Shown here in pieces: positions 26,192-35,200 of a stretch of DNA of 64,000 bases. The stretch covers positions 310,001-374,000 of the forward strand of contig NZ_JAMZEK010000001.1 of the NCBI RefSeq assembly GCF_024158035.1, written 5' to 3'. This DNA comes from Dyella lutea (GTDB lineage: Bacteria; Pseudomonadota; Gammaproteobacteria; Xanthomonadales; Rhodanobacteraceae). Below the pieces are notes generated by a model that worked only from the letters and a program-made list of their open reading frames with translations, did not search any database and was not told where the DNA came from. Position 1 is the stretch's first letter; each line of letters starts with the position of its first letter. The position numbers and the translations under genes are program-made.

Positions 26192-26614
26192 TGGCAATTG
26201 CACCCGGCCGTTGCGGGTAGGCCGCATGACCACCTGGTGCGCAAGCGGCTGCCCAGCGCATTCACCGGCACCGACCTCGGCGACTGGCTGCGCGCGCGCG
26301 GCATCGACACGCTGGTGGTGACCGGCTACATGACCCACAACTGCAACGACACCACCATCAAGCACGCGTTCGATGCGGGGCTGCAGGTGGAATTCCTGAT
26401 GGACGCGTCCGGCAGCGTGCCTTATGCCAATCGTGCCGGCACGGCCAGCGCGGAGGAGATCCACCGGGTGTTCGCCGTGGTGGCGCAGTCGCGCTACGCG
26501 GCAGTGCTCACCACGGCCGAATGGATCGCGTGCGTGCGCGAAGGGCGGTTGCCCGAACGCGACACGATCCATGGTTCGCACCAGCGGGCGCTGGCATCGG
26601 GACAGCCTGCCTGA
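26192..26614 (+). pseudogene. Isochorismatase-family cysteine hydrolase remnant (headless)
   Basis: The frame shows family similarity from about 26192 (LHPAVAG ... RKRLPSAFTGTDL) to the stop at 26614. The catalytic Lys (KRLPSAF) and Cys (VTGYMTHNC) are there, but the N-terminal third with the conserved Asp is missing, and the upstream frame is out-of-register sequence of the neighbouring regulator. The partner was probably the divergent GlxA-type regulator. One deletion of both 5' ends and the shared promoter region explains the arrangement. An open frame from 26036 exists but its first 50 residues are not homologous. Confidence 0.8.
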
Positions 26615-26697
26615 GGCACAGCGATAGCTTTCCCGGCTGGCGGGACGGACGGGCATCGTGGAGACTTGGGCGCCTTCCCGTTCCCCGAGTCCAACGC

Positions 26698-27366
26698 ATG
26701 AGCCTGCTGCCCACCGTCGAGCGTGAAACCGGTGCCGACCCGACCCACAGCGTGATCTGGCTGCATGGCCTGGGCGCGGACGGCAACGACTTCGCGCCGA
26801 TCGTGCCGGAGCTGGTGTCGCCGCAGTGGCCGGCGCTGCGCTTCGTCTTCCCGCACGCGCCGGTACGTCCGGTGACGATCAACGGCGGCATGCCGATGCG
26901 CGCCTGGTACGACATCCTCGGCTTCGACCTGATGAGCCGGCAGGACGCGACCGGCATGCGCGCGTCGATCGAAGCGGTGGAAGCGCTGGTCGCCCGCGAG
27001 CACGAGCGCGGCGTGCCCAGCGAGCGGATCGTGCTGGCCGGCTTCTCGCAGGGCGGCGCGATCGCGTTGGCGGCGGGCCTGCGCCACGTGCAGCGACTGG
27101 CCGGCATCGTCGCGCTTTCCACCTATCTGCCGCTGGCCGACACGCTGGCCGCCGAGCGCAGTCCGGCGAATGCGCAGGTGCCGATCTTCTGGGGTCACGG
27201 CACGATGGACCCCGTCGTCGCCCTGCAGCGCGGCCTCGATTCGCGCGCCGCGCTGGAGGCGCTGGGCTATGCGATCCAGTGGCACACCTACCCGATGCCG
27301 CACTCGGTCTGCGCCGAGGAGATCGCCGACCTGCGCCGCTGGTTCGACGCGCGACTGGCCGGCTGA
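26698..27366 (+). CDS. Carboxylesterase / phospholipase-type alpha/beta hydrolase
   Basis: A 222-residue cytoplasmic esterase of the phospholipase/carboxylesterase family (PF02230 type). An N-terminal VIWLHGLGADGNDF oxyanion region is followed by the nucleophile GFSQGG (around residue 113), Asp in GHGTMDPVV and His in YPMPHSVC. It hydrolyses short acyl esters or lysophospholipids. The ATG at 26698 is preferred because family similarity begins there. It is followed 34 bases later by algZ, in the same direction. Confidence 0.92.
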   Translation: MSLLPTVERETGADPTHSVIWLHGLGADGNDFAPIVPELVSPQWPALRFVFPHAPVRPVTINGGMPMRAWYDILGFDLMSRQDATGMRASIEAVEALVAREHERGVPSERIVLAGFSQGGAIALAAGLRHVQRLAGIVALSTYLPLADTLAAERSPANAQVPIFWGHGTMDPVVALQRGLDSRAALEALGYAIQWHTYPMPHSVCAEEIADLRRWFDARLAG

Positions 27367-27400
27367 TCGCTACCCCCGGTCGTACGGCATACTGCGACCA

Positions 27401-28444
27401 ATGCCGTCCGCGACCGCACCCCGCCCCGCCAGCCCGCTGCCGGATTTCTGCGGCCTGCCGGCGCTGTTCGCGATCCTGCTGGTCGGCGCGCTGGCGGTCA
27501 CCGTGATGTGGCTGGCACCGGATACGCGCTTCAGCTGGCGGGGCTACAGCGTCGCCATGGCGTTCGTTGCCTGGCTGGCGATGCTCGAGACGCTGGCGCT
27601 GTGCAAGGCGAGACCCTGGCTGGAACGCCTTTCGGGCTGGATGCCGTATGCCGGCGTCTGGCTGGTGATCGTACTGGTGGTGATCGCCGCCAGCCTGGCG
27701 GGCCGCTGGCTGGACCGGGTGCTGGGTCTGGCCCTGGTCGACGGTGGCTACATGCGCTTCGCCCGCGCCAACGTGCTGGTAGCCGCCCTGCTCGCCGCGG
27801 CGATGCTCCGCTATTTCTATGTATTGGGGCAGTGGCAGCTGCGACTGGCTGCGGCCGCCCAGGCGCAGGTCGCCGCGCTGCAGGCGCGCATCCGCCCGCA
27901 CTTCCTGTTCAACAGCATGAACACCGTGGCCGCCCTGGTGCGGGTGGATCCGGACGCGGCCGAGCGCACCATCGAGGACCTGTCCGAACTGTTCCGCGCG
28001 GCGTTGGGAGAGCAGGGCGGCGGCGACGACACGCTGGCCGAGGAATGGGCGCTGGTGGATCGCTACCTGGCGATCGAGCAGCTGCGGCTTGGCGGGCGCC
28101 TGCACGTGCATCGCGAACTGGACACGCTTCCGCCGGACTTTCCGCTGCCGCGCCTGCTGCTGCAGCCCCTGGTGGAGAACGCCGTGCGGCACGGCATCCA
28201 GCCGCTGCGCGAAGGAGGCGAGATCCGGTTGGAGGGACACGTCGACCAGGGCACGCTGGTGATCGAAATCAGTAATCCGCTGCCGGCCGCCCCCACGCCA
28301 CGGGGCAACGGACAGGGCCTCGACAACGTGCGCCAGCGGGTCGCCTATCGCTATGGCGCGCGCGCGCGGGTGGAGGCCGGACCGGTGGGCGATCGCTTCG
28401 TGGTGCAACTGCGCCTGCCGGCCTCCGGTGGACGCGATGGCTGA
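27401..28444 (+). CDS. algZ: LytS/AlgZ-type sensor histidine kinase
   Basis: A 347-residue inner-membrane kinase with four N-terminal transmembrane segments (about residues 20-135). The His_kinase domain has the H-box RPHFLFNSMNTVAAL, the N-box QPLVENAVRHGI and the G-box NGQGLDNVRQRV. This is the AlgZ (FimS) type that lacks a classical HATPase arrangement. It overlaps algR by 8 bases (28437-28444), so the pair is coupled. In Pseudomonas and xanthomonads AlgZR controls surface structures such as type IV pili and exopolysaccharide and lies beside hemC, as here. Confidence 0.9.
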   Translation: MPSATAPRPASPLPDFCGLPALFAILLVGALAVTVMWLAPDTRFSWRGYSVAMAFVAWLAMLETLALCKARPWLERLSGWMPYAGVWLVIVLVVIAASLAGRWLDRVLGLALVDGGYMRFARANVLVAALLAAAMLRYFYVLGQWQLRLAAAAQAQVAALQARIRPHFLFNSMNTVAALVRVDPDAAERTIEDLSELFRAALGEQGGGDDTLAEEWALVDRYLAIEQLRLGGRLHVHRELDTLPPDFPLPRLLLQPLVENAVRHGIQPLREGGEIRLEGHVDQGTLVIEISNPLPAAPTPRGNGQGLDNVRQRVAYRYGARARVEAGPVGDRFVVQLRLPASGGRDG

Positions 28445-29159
28445 GCACGACCCGATGCGCGTGCTGATCGTCGACGACGAGCCGCTGGCGCGGATGCGCC
28501 TGGCGGCGCTGGTCGGGCAGTGCGAAGGAGCCGAGGTGGTAGGGCAGGCCGGCGACGGCGAGGCGGCGCTGGCGGCGATCAGCGAGCTTTCGCCCGACGT
28601 GCTGCTGCTGGACATCAACATGCCCGGGCTCGACGGCACCGCGCTGGCGCGCCGGCTGGGCCACCGGGTGGGGCCCCACGTGGTGTTCTGCACCGCTTAC
28701 GAGAATCACGCGGTAACCGCCTTCGAACTGGGCGCGGTCGACTACCTGCTCAAGCCGGTGCGGCTGGACCGGCTGCGCGAGGCGCTGGCGCGCGCCGGGC
28801 GGCGGAGGGAGGCGGCGCCGAAACGGGCTCCCGGCTACCTGCACGCCCGCCAGCGCGGCGAGGAAGTGCGCATCGCGCTGGACGAGGTGATCGCGCTGCA
28901 GGCCGAGGACAAGTACGTCGCGGTCCTGCACGGCGGCGGCGAACTGCTGATCGAGGAATCGCTGCGCCAGCTCGAGGAGGCCTACCCCGACCAGCTGATC
29001 CGCCTGCACCGAAGCTGCCTGGTGCCGCAGTCACGGCTGGTCGGGCTGAAGACGCTGGGCGACGGACGCACGCTGGCCCGGCTGGCGGGCAGCGAGCTGC
29101 AGCCGGAGGTCAGCCGGCGCAACCTGCCCGCCGTTCGCCGACTGTTGCGCATGGGCTGA
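28437..29159 (+). CDS. algR: LytTR response regulator AlgR
   Basis: A 240-residue DNA-binding regulator. The receiver domain has the phospho-acceptor Asp in LLLDINMPG, acidic VDDEP at the start, and a conserved Lys in YLLKPVRL. The C-terminal LytTR domain (about residues 135-238) includes [11 protein letters not shown] and [10 protein letters not shown]. The start ATG 28437 overlaps algZ; the later ATG 28455 is an alternative at [10 protein letters not shown]. It is the partner of the preceding kinase. Confidence 0.92.
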   Translation: MAEHDPMRVLIVDDEPLARMRLAALVGQCEGAEVVGQAGDGEAALAAISELSPDVLLLDINMPGLDGTALARRLGHRVGPHVVFCTAYENHAVTAFELGAVDYLLKPVRLDRLREALARAGRRREAAPKRAPGYLHARQRGEEVRIALDEVIALQAEDKYVAVLHGGGELLIEESLRQLEEAYPDQLIRLHRSCLVPQSRLVGLKTLGDGRTLARLAGSELQPEVSRRNLPAVRRLLRMG

Positions 29160-29262
29160 GCCGCCGACCCCGGGGAGACCTTGCGCCGCACTGCCCCACC
29201 GGCGCGAATGCGGGACAATGCATGCTTCCACCGCGCCGTTCCCATCATCCGCCGAGGCCCGA

Positions 29263-30183
29263 ATGACCCCGACCACGCTGCGTATCGCCACCCGCAAGAG
29301 CGCACTCGCCCTATGGCAGGCCGAGCACGTCGCCGCGCAACTGCGCGCAGCGCATCCCGGGCTGGAGGTGGAGCTGGTGCCGATGAGCACGCGCGGCGAC
29401 GAGGTCCTCGACCGGCCGCTGGCGGCGATCGGTGGCAAGGGACTGTTCCTGAAGGAACTGGAAGTGGCGATGCTCGAGGATCGCGCCGACCTCGCCGTGC
29501 ATTCGCTCAAGGACGTCCCGGCCGAACTGGAACCCGGCTTCGCGCTGCCAGCGATCCTGGCACGCGCGGATTGCGCCGATGCCTTCGTCAGCAACCACTA
29601 CCAGGATCTGGCGGCGCTGCCGCAAGGCGCGCGGGTCGGCACCTCCTCATTGCGCCGGCAGGCGCAGCTGCGCGCGGCACGACCGGACCTCGAATTGCTC
29701 GACCTGCGCGGCAACGTCGGTACGCGCCTGGCCAAACTCGATGCCGGCGATTACGACGCGATCCTGCTGGCCTGTGCCGGCCTGGACCGGCTCGGCCTGT
29801 CCAGCCGCATCCGCAGCCTCCTGGTCGCTCCGGACTGGCTGCCCGCACCCGGCCAGGCCGCCATCGCGATCGAGGCGCGCGACGACCGGCCCGACGTACT
29901 CGAGTTGCTGCGCGCGCTGGACGACGCCGATACCCGGCTGACGGTGACCGCCGAGCGCGCGATGAACCATGCGCTGGGAGGCAGCTGCTCGGTCCCGGTC
30001 GGCGCGTGGTGCATGCGCAGCGAAAAGGGCTTGCACCTGCGCGGTCTGGTCGGCGATCCGCACGGCGGCAGCCTGCTGCACGCCCATGCCGACGGATCGG
30101 AACAGGCACCGGAGGCGCTGGGCCGCGCCGTCGCCGAATCGCTGCTGGCACAGGGTGCGGCGGCCTTCCTCGACCGACACTGA
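29263..30183 (+). CDS. hemC: Porphobilinogen deaminase (hydroxymethylbilane synthase)
   Basis: A 306-residue cytosolic enzyme of tetrapyrrole synthesis that condenses four porphobilinogens into hydroxymethylbilane. Signatures include [39 protein letters not shown] and the cofactor-binding cysteine in [10 protein letters not shown]. The ATG at 29263 fits the family N-terminus. It lies 103 bases after algR. In many relatives hemD follows; here a terminator comes directly after and a convergent DUF481 gene is next, so hemD must lie elsewhere. Confidence 0.96.
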   Translation: MTPTTLRIATRKSALALWQAEHVAAQLRAAHPGLEVELVPMSTRGDEVLDRPLAAIGGKGLFLKELEVAMLEDRADLAVHSLKDVPAELEPGFALPAILARADCADAFVSNHYQDLAALPQGARVGTSSLRRQAQLRAARPDLELLDLRGNVGTRLAKLDAGDYDAILLACAGLDRLGLSSRIRSLLVAPDWLPAPGQAAIAIEARDDRPDVLELLRALDDADTRLTVTAERAMNHALGGSCSVPVGAWCMRSEKGLHLRGLVGDPHGGSLLHAHADGSEQAPEALGRAVAESLLAQGAAAFLDRH

Positions 30184-30201
30184 GCGCAAGGTTCCGCCCA
30201 C

Positions 30202-30234
30202 AAAAAAGCCGGCGGCCTGAGCCGCCGGCTTTTT
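30202..30234. terminator. Bidirectional terminator between hemC and the DUF481 gene
   Basis: A perfect 10-bp stem, AGCCGGCGGC (30207-30216) with GCCGCCGGCT (30221-30230), has loop CTGA and is flanked by six As on the left and five Ts on the right. It can end transcription on both strands of this convergent pair. Confidence 0.92.
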
Positions 30235-30256
30235 CGCGCCACCGGAACCGCCTGCG

Positions 30257-31090
30257 TCAGAAGTTGTAGACGAGGTTGGTGGTGGTCAGCGTATCGGTGC
30301 TCTTGGTGCCCGGCTGGGTATCGCTGTTGTAGCGCACCTGGAAACCGAGCTTGAGCGCCATCTTCTTGGTCATGCTGACCGACAGGCCGGCGTCGTTCTG
30401 GTAGTACTTGTTCTTCGAACCCGCTTCGGTCAGCAGGGTGTCTTCGAACGCCGTGTTGTCGGTCAGGCGGTACTTGAAGTTCGCCAGACCGCGCGCCACC
30501 GCCTCGCCCTGGGTCGGCTGGCGCACCTTCAGGGTCGTGCCGTTGACGTCCTGCTGCTCGTCGGCCGGCCGGTACCGCTTGTAACCGGGACCGATTTCGA
30601 ACGACAGCTCGGTACGCTGGCTCTTCAGGGCGATGTATCCGTAGCCGAGCGACACCGTGCCCTGCCACAGGTTGGCGCCGAAATCGTCGTGCTCGTAGCG
30701 CAGGGCACCGACGATGTAGCTGCGCGGGTCCAGCTTGTAGCCAACCGAGGCTCCGCTGTCGTAGCGGTTGGCCGTGGTGCTGAAGCGGTTCACGGTGTTG
30801 CCGGCGGCATCCGTGACACTTACCTCACCCTTCGAACGCAGGCCGTTGAGGAAGAAGTTGTTGCGCCACAACTCGTTTTCCTGACTGAGACCGAGCTTGG
30901 CGTTGAGGTTCTCCGAGCGCGAGTTGCCGCGGGCAGAGGCGAAGCCGAATTCGCCCGAGCCGCTCCAGCCACCGTTGTCGGTGGCACTGGCATCGGACCC
31001 GGCGGCAGCGCCGCCGGCAGTGGTTTGGGCGTGCGCATGGCCGGCCATCAGCGTGGCGGCCAGCAGGAGAGTAAGCGGGGTCTTGTTCAT
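30257..31090 (-). CDS. DUF481 outer-membrane protein (YdiY-like)
   Basis: A 277-residue secreted protein with a signal peptide ending AHAQT (residue 22) and a beta-barrel pattern typical of DUF481, for example GFASARGNSRSENLNAKLGL, then alternating hydrophobic strands ending in LVYNF. The function of the family is uncertain; related proteins are salt-induced outer-membrane proteins. The ATG at 31090 was chosen. A possible promoter (TTAAGG, 18 bases, TAACAA on the minus strand, about 31134-31105) lies just upstream. Confidence 0.85.
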   Translation of the reverse strand: MNKTPLTLLLAATLMAGHAHAQTTAGGAAAGSDASATDNGGWSGSGEFGFASARGNSRSENLNAKLGLSQENELWRNNFFLNGLRSKGEVSVTDAAGNTVNRFSTTANRYDSGASVGYKLDPRSYIVGALRYEHDDFGANLWQGTVSLGYGYIALKSQRTELSFEIGPGYKRYRPADEQQDVNGTTLKVRQPTQGEAVARGLANFKYRLTDNTAFEDTLLTEAGSKNKYYQNDAGLSVSMTKKMALKLGFQVRYNSDTQPGTKSTDTLTTTNLVYNF

Positions 31091-31176
31091 CGAGGGGACG
31101 ATCCGATTGTTAAACAAACGTAACCGATTACCTTAACGGATCGCGTTGAATCCGTTGTGAACCAATGGCGCGCCCG

Positions 31177-32073
31177 TCATCCCGGGCAGGGCTCGGCGTT
31201 GCGTGCGCACTCGCGCCGATAGAGCCACTGTTCCCAGCCGCGCCCGACGAGATTGCTGACCGCCGCGATGGCCGCCAGCAGGCCGCTGGCCTGCCAGCGA
31301 TCGGCAAGCAGCAGGGCCACGCACGGCAAGGCGTGGCTGAGCACGGCCGCGACGAACCGCCCCTTCGGCAGGCGGGCCGGTGCCCGCGCATCGTCTGCGC
31401 CCCCCGCGCGCAGCGTATGCCAGCGCATGCCCTCGATCAGCCCCAGCAGCAAGGCCATGATCATCAGCACCAGCAGCCATGACTGGTGCTCGGGCAGCGC
31501 CGGACCGACCGGCACGTTGCTGTCGGCGGCCACGCACAACCACAGCCACAAGCCGCCACCGAACAGTGCAGCCATCACCCGGCCCGCCGGCAGGGCAGCG
31601 ACCGGCGCCGAACCCGGTACGCGGCCGGGCAGTCGACGGGTGCTGTAGAGCAGGTGCCCCAGGCAGGCCATCATCAGCACGGCGCCCGCCAGCCGGGTGG
31701 CCCAGAAATCGTTGTCGCCGCGGGTCAGCCCCGCCACGGCCAGCATCGGCAGGTAGGTCGCCAATGCCGTCAATGCTTCGCGCGTTGGGCGGGCGTTGCG
31801 ACCCGGCCACCAGCCGTACCAGTCCGGTGGTCCTGCCCGGCGTAGGCTGGCCACCACGAGCCCAGCGCTGACCAGCACCAGGCCGATCAGCAACGGCACC
31901 AGCGACTCGCCGCGCCCGCTGCGGTAGATGCCGAGGGCGAGCCCGATGCCCTGCAGGGCCCAGATGCCGTAGCCGGTGTCCGCGGTCACCTGCAATGCGA
32001 CGGCGAGCGCCCCCGGGGCGGGGGACGGGCGGGCGGGCGACCCGGTTTCGGGAACGTCGAGAGGTACTGGCAT
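31177..32073 (-). CDS. Polytopic inner-membrane protein of unknown function
   Basis: A 298-residue protein with about eight hydrophobic segments (for example LVPLLIGLVLVSAGLVVASL; LLVLMIMALLLGLIEGM) and a short soluble C-terminus ending ECARNAEPCPG. I do not recognise a family. Codon use and strong hydrophobicity support it as a real gene, against a longer frame on the same strand (31133-32149) that gives a low-complexity product. It is divergent from the WYL regulator gene, so the regulator might control it; this is only inference from position. Confidence 0.7.
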   Translation of the reverse strand: MPVPLDVPETGSPARPSPAPGALAVALQVTADTGYGIWALQGIGLALGIYRSGRGESLVPLLIGLVLVSAGLVVASLRRAGPPDWYGWWPGRNARPTREALTALATYLPMLAVAGLTRGDNDFWATRLAGAVLMMACLGHLLYSTRRLPGRVPGSAPVAALPAGRVMAALFGGGLWLWLCVAADSNVPVGPALPEHQSWLLVLMIMALLLGLIEGMRWHTLRAGGADDARAPARLPKGRFVAAVLSHALPCVALLLADRWQASGLLAAIAAVSNLVGRGWEQWLYRRECARNAEPCPG

Positions 32074-32193
32074 CGTGGAGTTTCTCGGGCGGGGAAGCGG
32101 AGTGGGAGCGCCGAAGGCACACCGGGGAACTCGGGCTTGCGGCCGTCACGGGGCGTGCCCATGCTACACAACGCCTCCCCTCGACGATATGCC

Positions 32194-33168
32194 ATGGACC
32201 GCTACGAGCGCATTCTCACCCTGCATCGACTGCTCAAATCCGCACATTACCCCGTGCCGCTGCCGCGCCTGATGGACGAGTTGGAGTGCTCGCGCGCCAC
32301 GCTTTACCGAGACATCGCGTTCCTGCGCGACGCCCTGGGCGCGCCGATCGAAAGCGGTGGCGGCGAGCAGGCGGCCTTTCGCTACGAGGTGGGTGAGGGC
32401 GAGCGTTTCGAATTGCCGGGCCTGTGGCTGACCTCCGACGAGCTGGCGGCCTTGCTGGCGCTCAACGAGCTGATCGGGCGCAGCGGACCGGGGGTGCTGG
32501 CCGGCGCGCTGGCGCCGTTCAAGGCACGCATCGAGGGACTGCTGTCCGACCAGGGCAGCGGCAGGGCGCTGCCGATCGAGCGCATCCGCGTGATCGCCTG
32601 GGGCGAGCGCAGGCTCGACCAGCAGGTGTTCCGCATCACCGCTGGCGCCGTGCTCGAACGCCGCCAGCTGCGCTTCCGCTATCGCGCGCGCACCACCAAC
32701 TCGGACAGTCGCCGCACGGTTTCGCCGCAGCGGCTGACCCACTACCGCGACAACTGGTATCTCGATGCCTGGGACCACGATCGCGAGGCACTGCGCAGCT
32801 TCGCGGTGGACCGCATCCTGGAGCCGCATGCGCTGGACGAGCGGGCGATCGACGTCGCCGACAGCGACCTCAACGAGATGCTCTCCTCCAGCTACGGCAT
32901 CTTCGCCGGCAAGCCCAAGGCCTGGGCGACGATCCGCTTTTCCGCCCATGCGGCGCGCTGGGTCGCGGACGAGCACTGGCACTCGCAGCAGAAGGGCGAA
33001 TGGTTGCCCGACGGCCGCTACGAGCTGCAGGTGCCCTACTCGAACTCGCGCGAGCTGCTGATGGACGTGCTCAAGTACGGGCCGGATGCGGAGATCGTGG
33101 CACCGCTGCCGCTGCGCGAGGAGATGAAGATCATGCTGCAGCTGGCGCTGACCGGCTACACCCGTTGA
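32194..33168 (+). CDS. HTH and WYL-domain transcriptional regulator (YafY type)
   Basis: A 324-residue regulator with an N-terminal winged helix (MDELECSRATLYRDIAFLRDALG), a WYL domain in the middle (FRYRARTTNSDSRRTVSPQRL, then YRDNWYLDAWDHDREALRSFAVDRI) and a WCX C-terminal part (EEMKIMLQLALTGY). Such proteins sense small ligands or nucleotides through the WYL pocket. The ATG at 32194 begins MDRYERILTLHRLL, the usual family start. It is divergent from a membrane protein gene and convergent with the SLC13 transporter. Confidence 0.9.
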   Translation: MDRYERILTLHRLLKSAHYPVPLPRLMDELECSRATLYRDIAFLRDALGAPIESGGGEQAAFRYEVGEGERFELPGLWLTSDELAALLALNELIGRSGPGVLAGALAPFKARIEGLLSDQGSGRALPIERIRVIAWGERRLDQQVFRITAGAVLERRQLRFRYRARTTNSDSRRTVSPQRLTHYRDNWYLDAWDHDREALRSFAVDRILEPHALDERAIDVADSDLNEMLSSSYGIFAGKPKAWATIRFSAHAARWVADEHWHSQQKGEWLPDGRYELQVPYSNSRELLMDVLKYGPDAEIVAPLPLREEMKIMLQLALTGYTR

Positions 33169-33193
33169 CCCCGGCCGGTGCCGGCCGTGCCGC

Positions 33194-34969
33194 TCAACGG
33201 GTGAGCGGCTGGAACGGCCAGAAGTGCGGGATCAGCCACATCGACAGTGCGCAGAACAACACGATCAGCGGGATGCCCACCCGCATGAAATCGGTGAAGC
33301 GGTAGCCGCCGGCGTAATAGACCATGGTGTTGGTCGGATAGCCGACCGGCGTGGCGAACGAGGTGGCCGCAGCGAACGCCACCGCCACCACGAATGGCCG
33401 CGGATCCACGTGCATCGCGTGCGCCACCGAGGCGGCGATGCCGACCATCAGCACCACCGACGGGTTGTGCCCCATCAGCTCGGTGAGCAGGGCGGTGAGC
33501 AGATAGACCATGAACAGCGCCGCCAGCGGTCCGTGGCTGCCGACCACGGCCATCCCGGCGTGCACCACGGCGGTGGACAGGCCGCTCTTCTCGATCGCCA
33601 CCCCCAGCGGCAGGATCGCGCCGAGCAGGATCACGATCTTCCAGTCCATGCCTTCGTAGACATCCTTGCGGCCGAAACAGCCGGCCAGCGCCATCGCGGT
33701 GGCGCCGCAGATCGCCGCGATCGGGATCGGCAGCCAGCGCAGCCCCGAGGCGACGATCACCCCGGCCATGATCGCCACCGCGTAGAGCGCCTTGCGTGGC
33801 GTCCTGTGTGCGTTCTCGCGCTCGCTCAGCACGATCAGCGACTCGTCGTTGCGCAGGTTGGACATCGCCTCTTCCGGCACCAGCACCAGCAACACGTCGC
33901 CGACCGCCAGCACCACGTCGCTGAGCTTCTCGCGCAGCACCTGGCCACGGCGGTGGATCGCCAGCGCCACCGCGTCGTAGCGCCAGCCGATGCCGGTCTC
34001 GCCGAAGCGCCGACCCTCCAGCGCGCTGGCCGGCGCGACCATGATCTCGGCCAGCACCCGCTGGCGATCGTCGGTATGCGCGTAATGCCCTTCCGGCGCA
34101 TTGCGCAGGCCGGCTTGGCGGCGGAACTCCTCGATCTTCTCCCAGTCGCCGCGCACCAGCAGCACGTCGCCGCGGGCAATCTTCTGCGACCGCGGCGACC
34201 AGGTGCGACGATCACCCCGCAGCAGTTCCAGCGGGTAGACGCCGTAGCGCTCGCCCAGGCTGGCATCGGCGATGCTCTTGCCGAGCAACGAGGAGTGCTC
34301 GGTGACTTCCAGCTCGGTGACGTACTTGCCGATCTCCACCTGCACCGGCATGTCGGTGTGGATGTGGCGCGGCAGCAGCCAGCGGCCGACCAGCATCAGG
34401 TAGACGATACCGACCACCGCCAGGATGGCACCCAGCTCGGTGAACTCGAACACGCCGAACGGCGGCATGCCCTGCTTCTGCGCCAGCGTGTCGGCCAGCA
34501 GGTTGGACGAAGTGCCGATCAGCGTGCATACGCCGCCCATCTGCGCGGCGAACGCCATCGGCATGAGCACCCGGCCAGGCGAGGTCCCGGTGCGCTGACA
34601 CACCTTCAGCGCCAGCGGCAGGAAGGTGGCGACCAGGGCAATGTTCTTGATGAAGGCGCCCAGCGGAGCGATCGCCAGCATCAGCGCCAGGGTGAGCAAC
34701 CACGGCCGGCGGATCTTCATCAGCAGCCGGCTCAGCGGCTCCAGCGCACCGGAGCGCTCGATGCCCATGCTCAGCGCGAACATCGCCGCCACGGTCACCG
34801 TCGCCTCGTTGCTGAAACCGCTCAGCGCCTCCGCCGGGCTGACCACGCCCAGGATCACCAGGGCCGCCAGCGCCATCAGCGCCACCAGGTCGATGCGCAC
34901 CTTCTCGCTGGCGAACAGCGCCATCGCAGCGACGATCACCGCCACCGTGGCCCAGGCCTGCCAGCTCAT
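33194..34969 (-). CDS. SLC13 (DASS) family transporter with two TrkA-C domains
   Basis: A 591-residue inner-membrane transporter. Membrane segments at both ends flank a central cytoplasmic region of about residues 205-390 with two TrkA-C/RCK-C modules (GKYVTELEVTEHSSLLGKSI and ASALEGRRFGETGIGW). Family motifs include IGTSSNLLADTL and FATPVGYPTNTMVY, the paired Asn/Ser-Thr substrate sites of anion-sodium symporters. Such proteins carry sulfate, dicarboxylates or similar anions; the substrate is not decidable here. The ATG at 34969 follows GGGGAAGG. It is divergent from the patatin gene across about 230 bases without visible features. Confidence 0.9.
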   Translation of the reverse strand: MSWQAWATVAVIVAAMALFASEKVRIDLVALMALAALVILGVVSPAEALSGFSNEATVTVAAMFALSMGIERSGALEPLSRLLMKIRRPWLLTLALMLAIAPLGAFIKNIALVATFLPLALKVCQRTGTSPGRVLMPMAFAAQMGGVCTLIGTSSNLLADTLAQKQGMPPFGVFEFTELGAILAVVGIVYLMLVGRWLLPRHIHTDMPVQVEIGKYVTELEVTEHSSLLGKSIADASLGERYGVYPLELLRGDRRTWSPRSQKIARGDVLLVRGDWEKIEEFRRQAGLRNAPEGHYAHTDDRQRVLAEIMVAPASALEGRRFGETGIGWRYDAVALAIHRRGQVLREKLSDVVLAVGDVLLVLVPEEAMSNLRNDESLIVLSERENAHRTPRKALYAVAIMAGVIVASGLRWLPIPIAAICGATAMALAGCFGRKDVYEGMDWKIVILLGAILPLGVAIEKSGLSTAVVHAGMAVVGSHGPLAALFMVYLLTALLTELMGHNPSVVLMVGIAASVAHAMHVDPRPFVVAVAFAAATSFATPVGYPTNTMVYYAGGYRFTDFMRVGIPLIVLFCALSMWLIPHFWPFQPLTR

Positions 34970-35200
34970 GCGCCTTCCCCGGGGACAACGGATCGCCGGG
35001 CAGCCGCGCGGAGCGGTCGTCGCAAGAGGTATCGCATCAAGACAGAACTTCCCAGGGAGACAGACCGGCGCCTGGTGCGAACCGACCGCGGCGGACCGTC
35101 GGTCGGCCTTCCGCGCGGTCGCCGCTGCGGCGCCTTTCTGGCATCGTACGGAAACCGGGCGTTTGCACAACGTTATGAAGCGCCCTCCCGCTGCGACGCC

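Noticed and set aside
33224-35200. Plus-strand open frame joined in phase to the patatin gene, which would give a 980-residue protein
   Set aside because: The stretch before 35201 is His/Arg/Gln-rich shadow of the SLC13 transporter. Patatin similarity starts only after the ATG at 35201.
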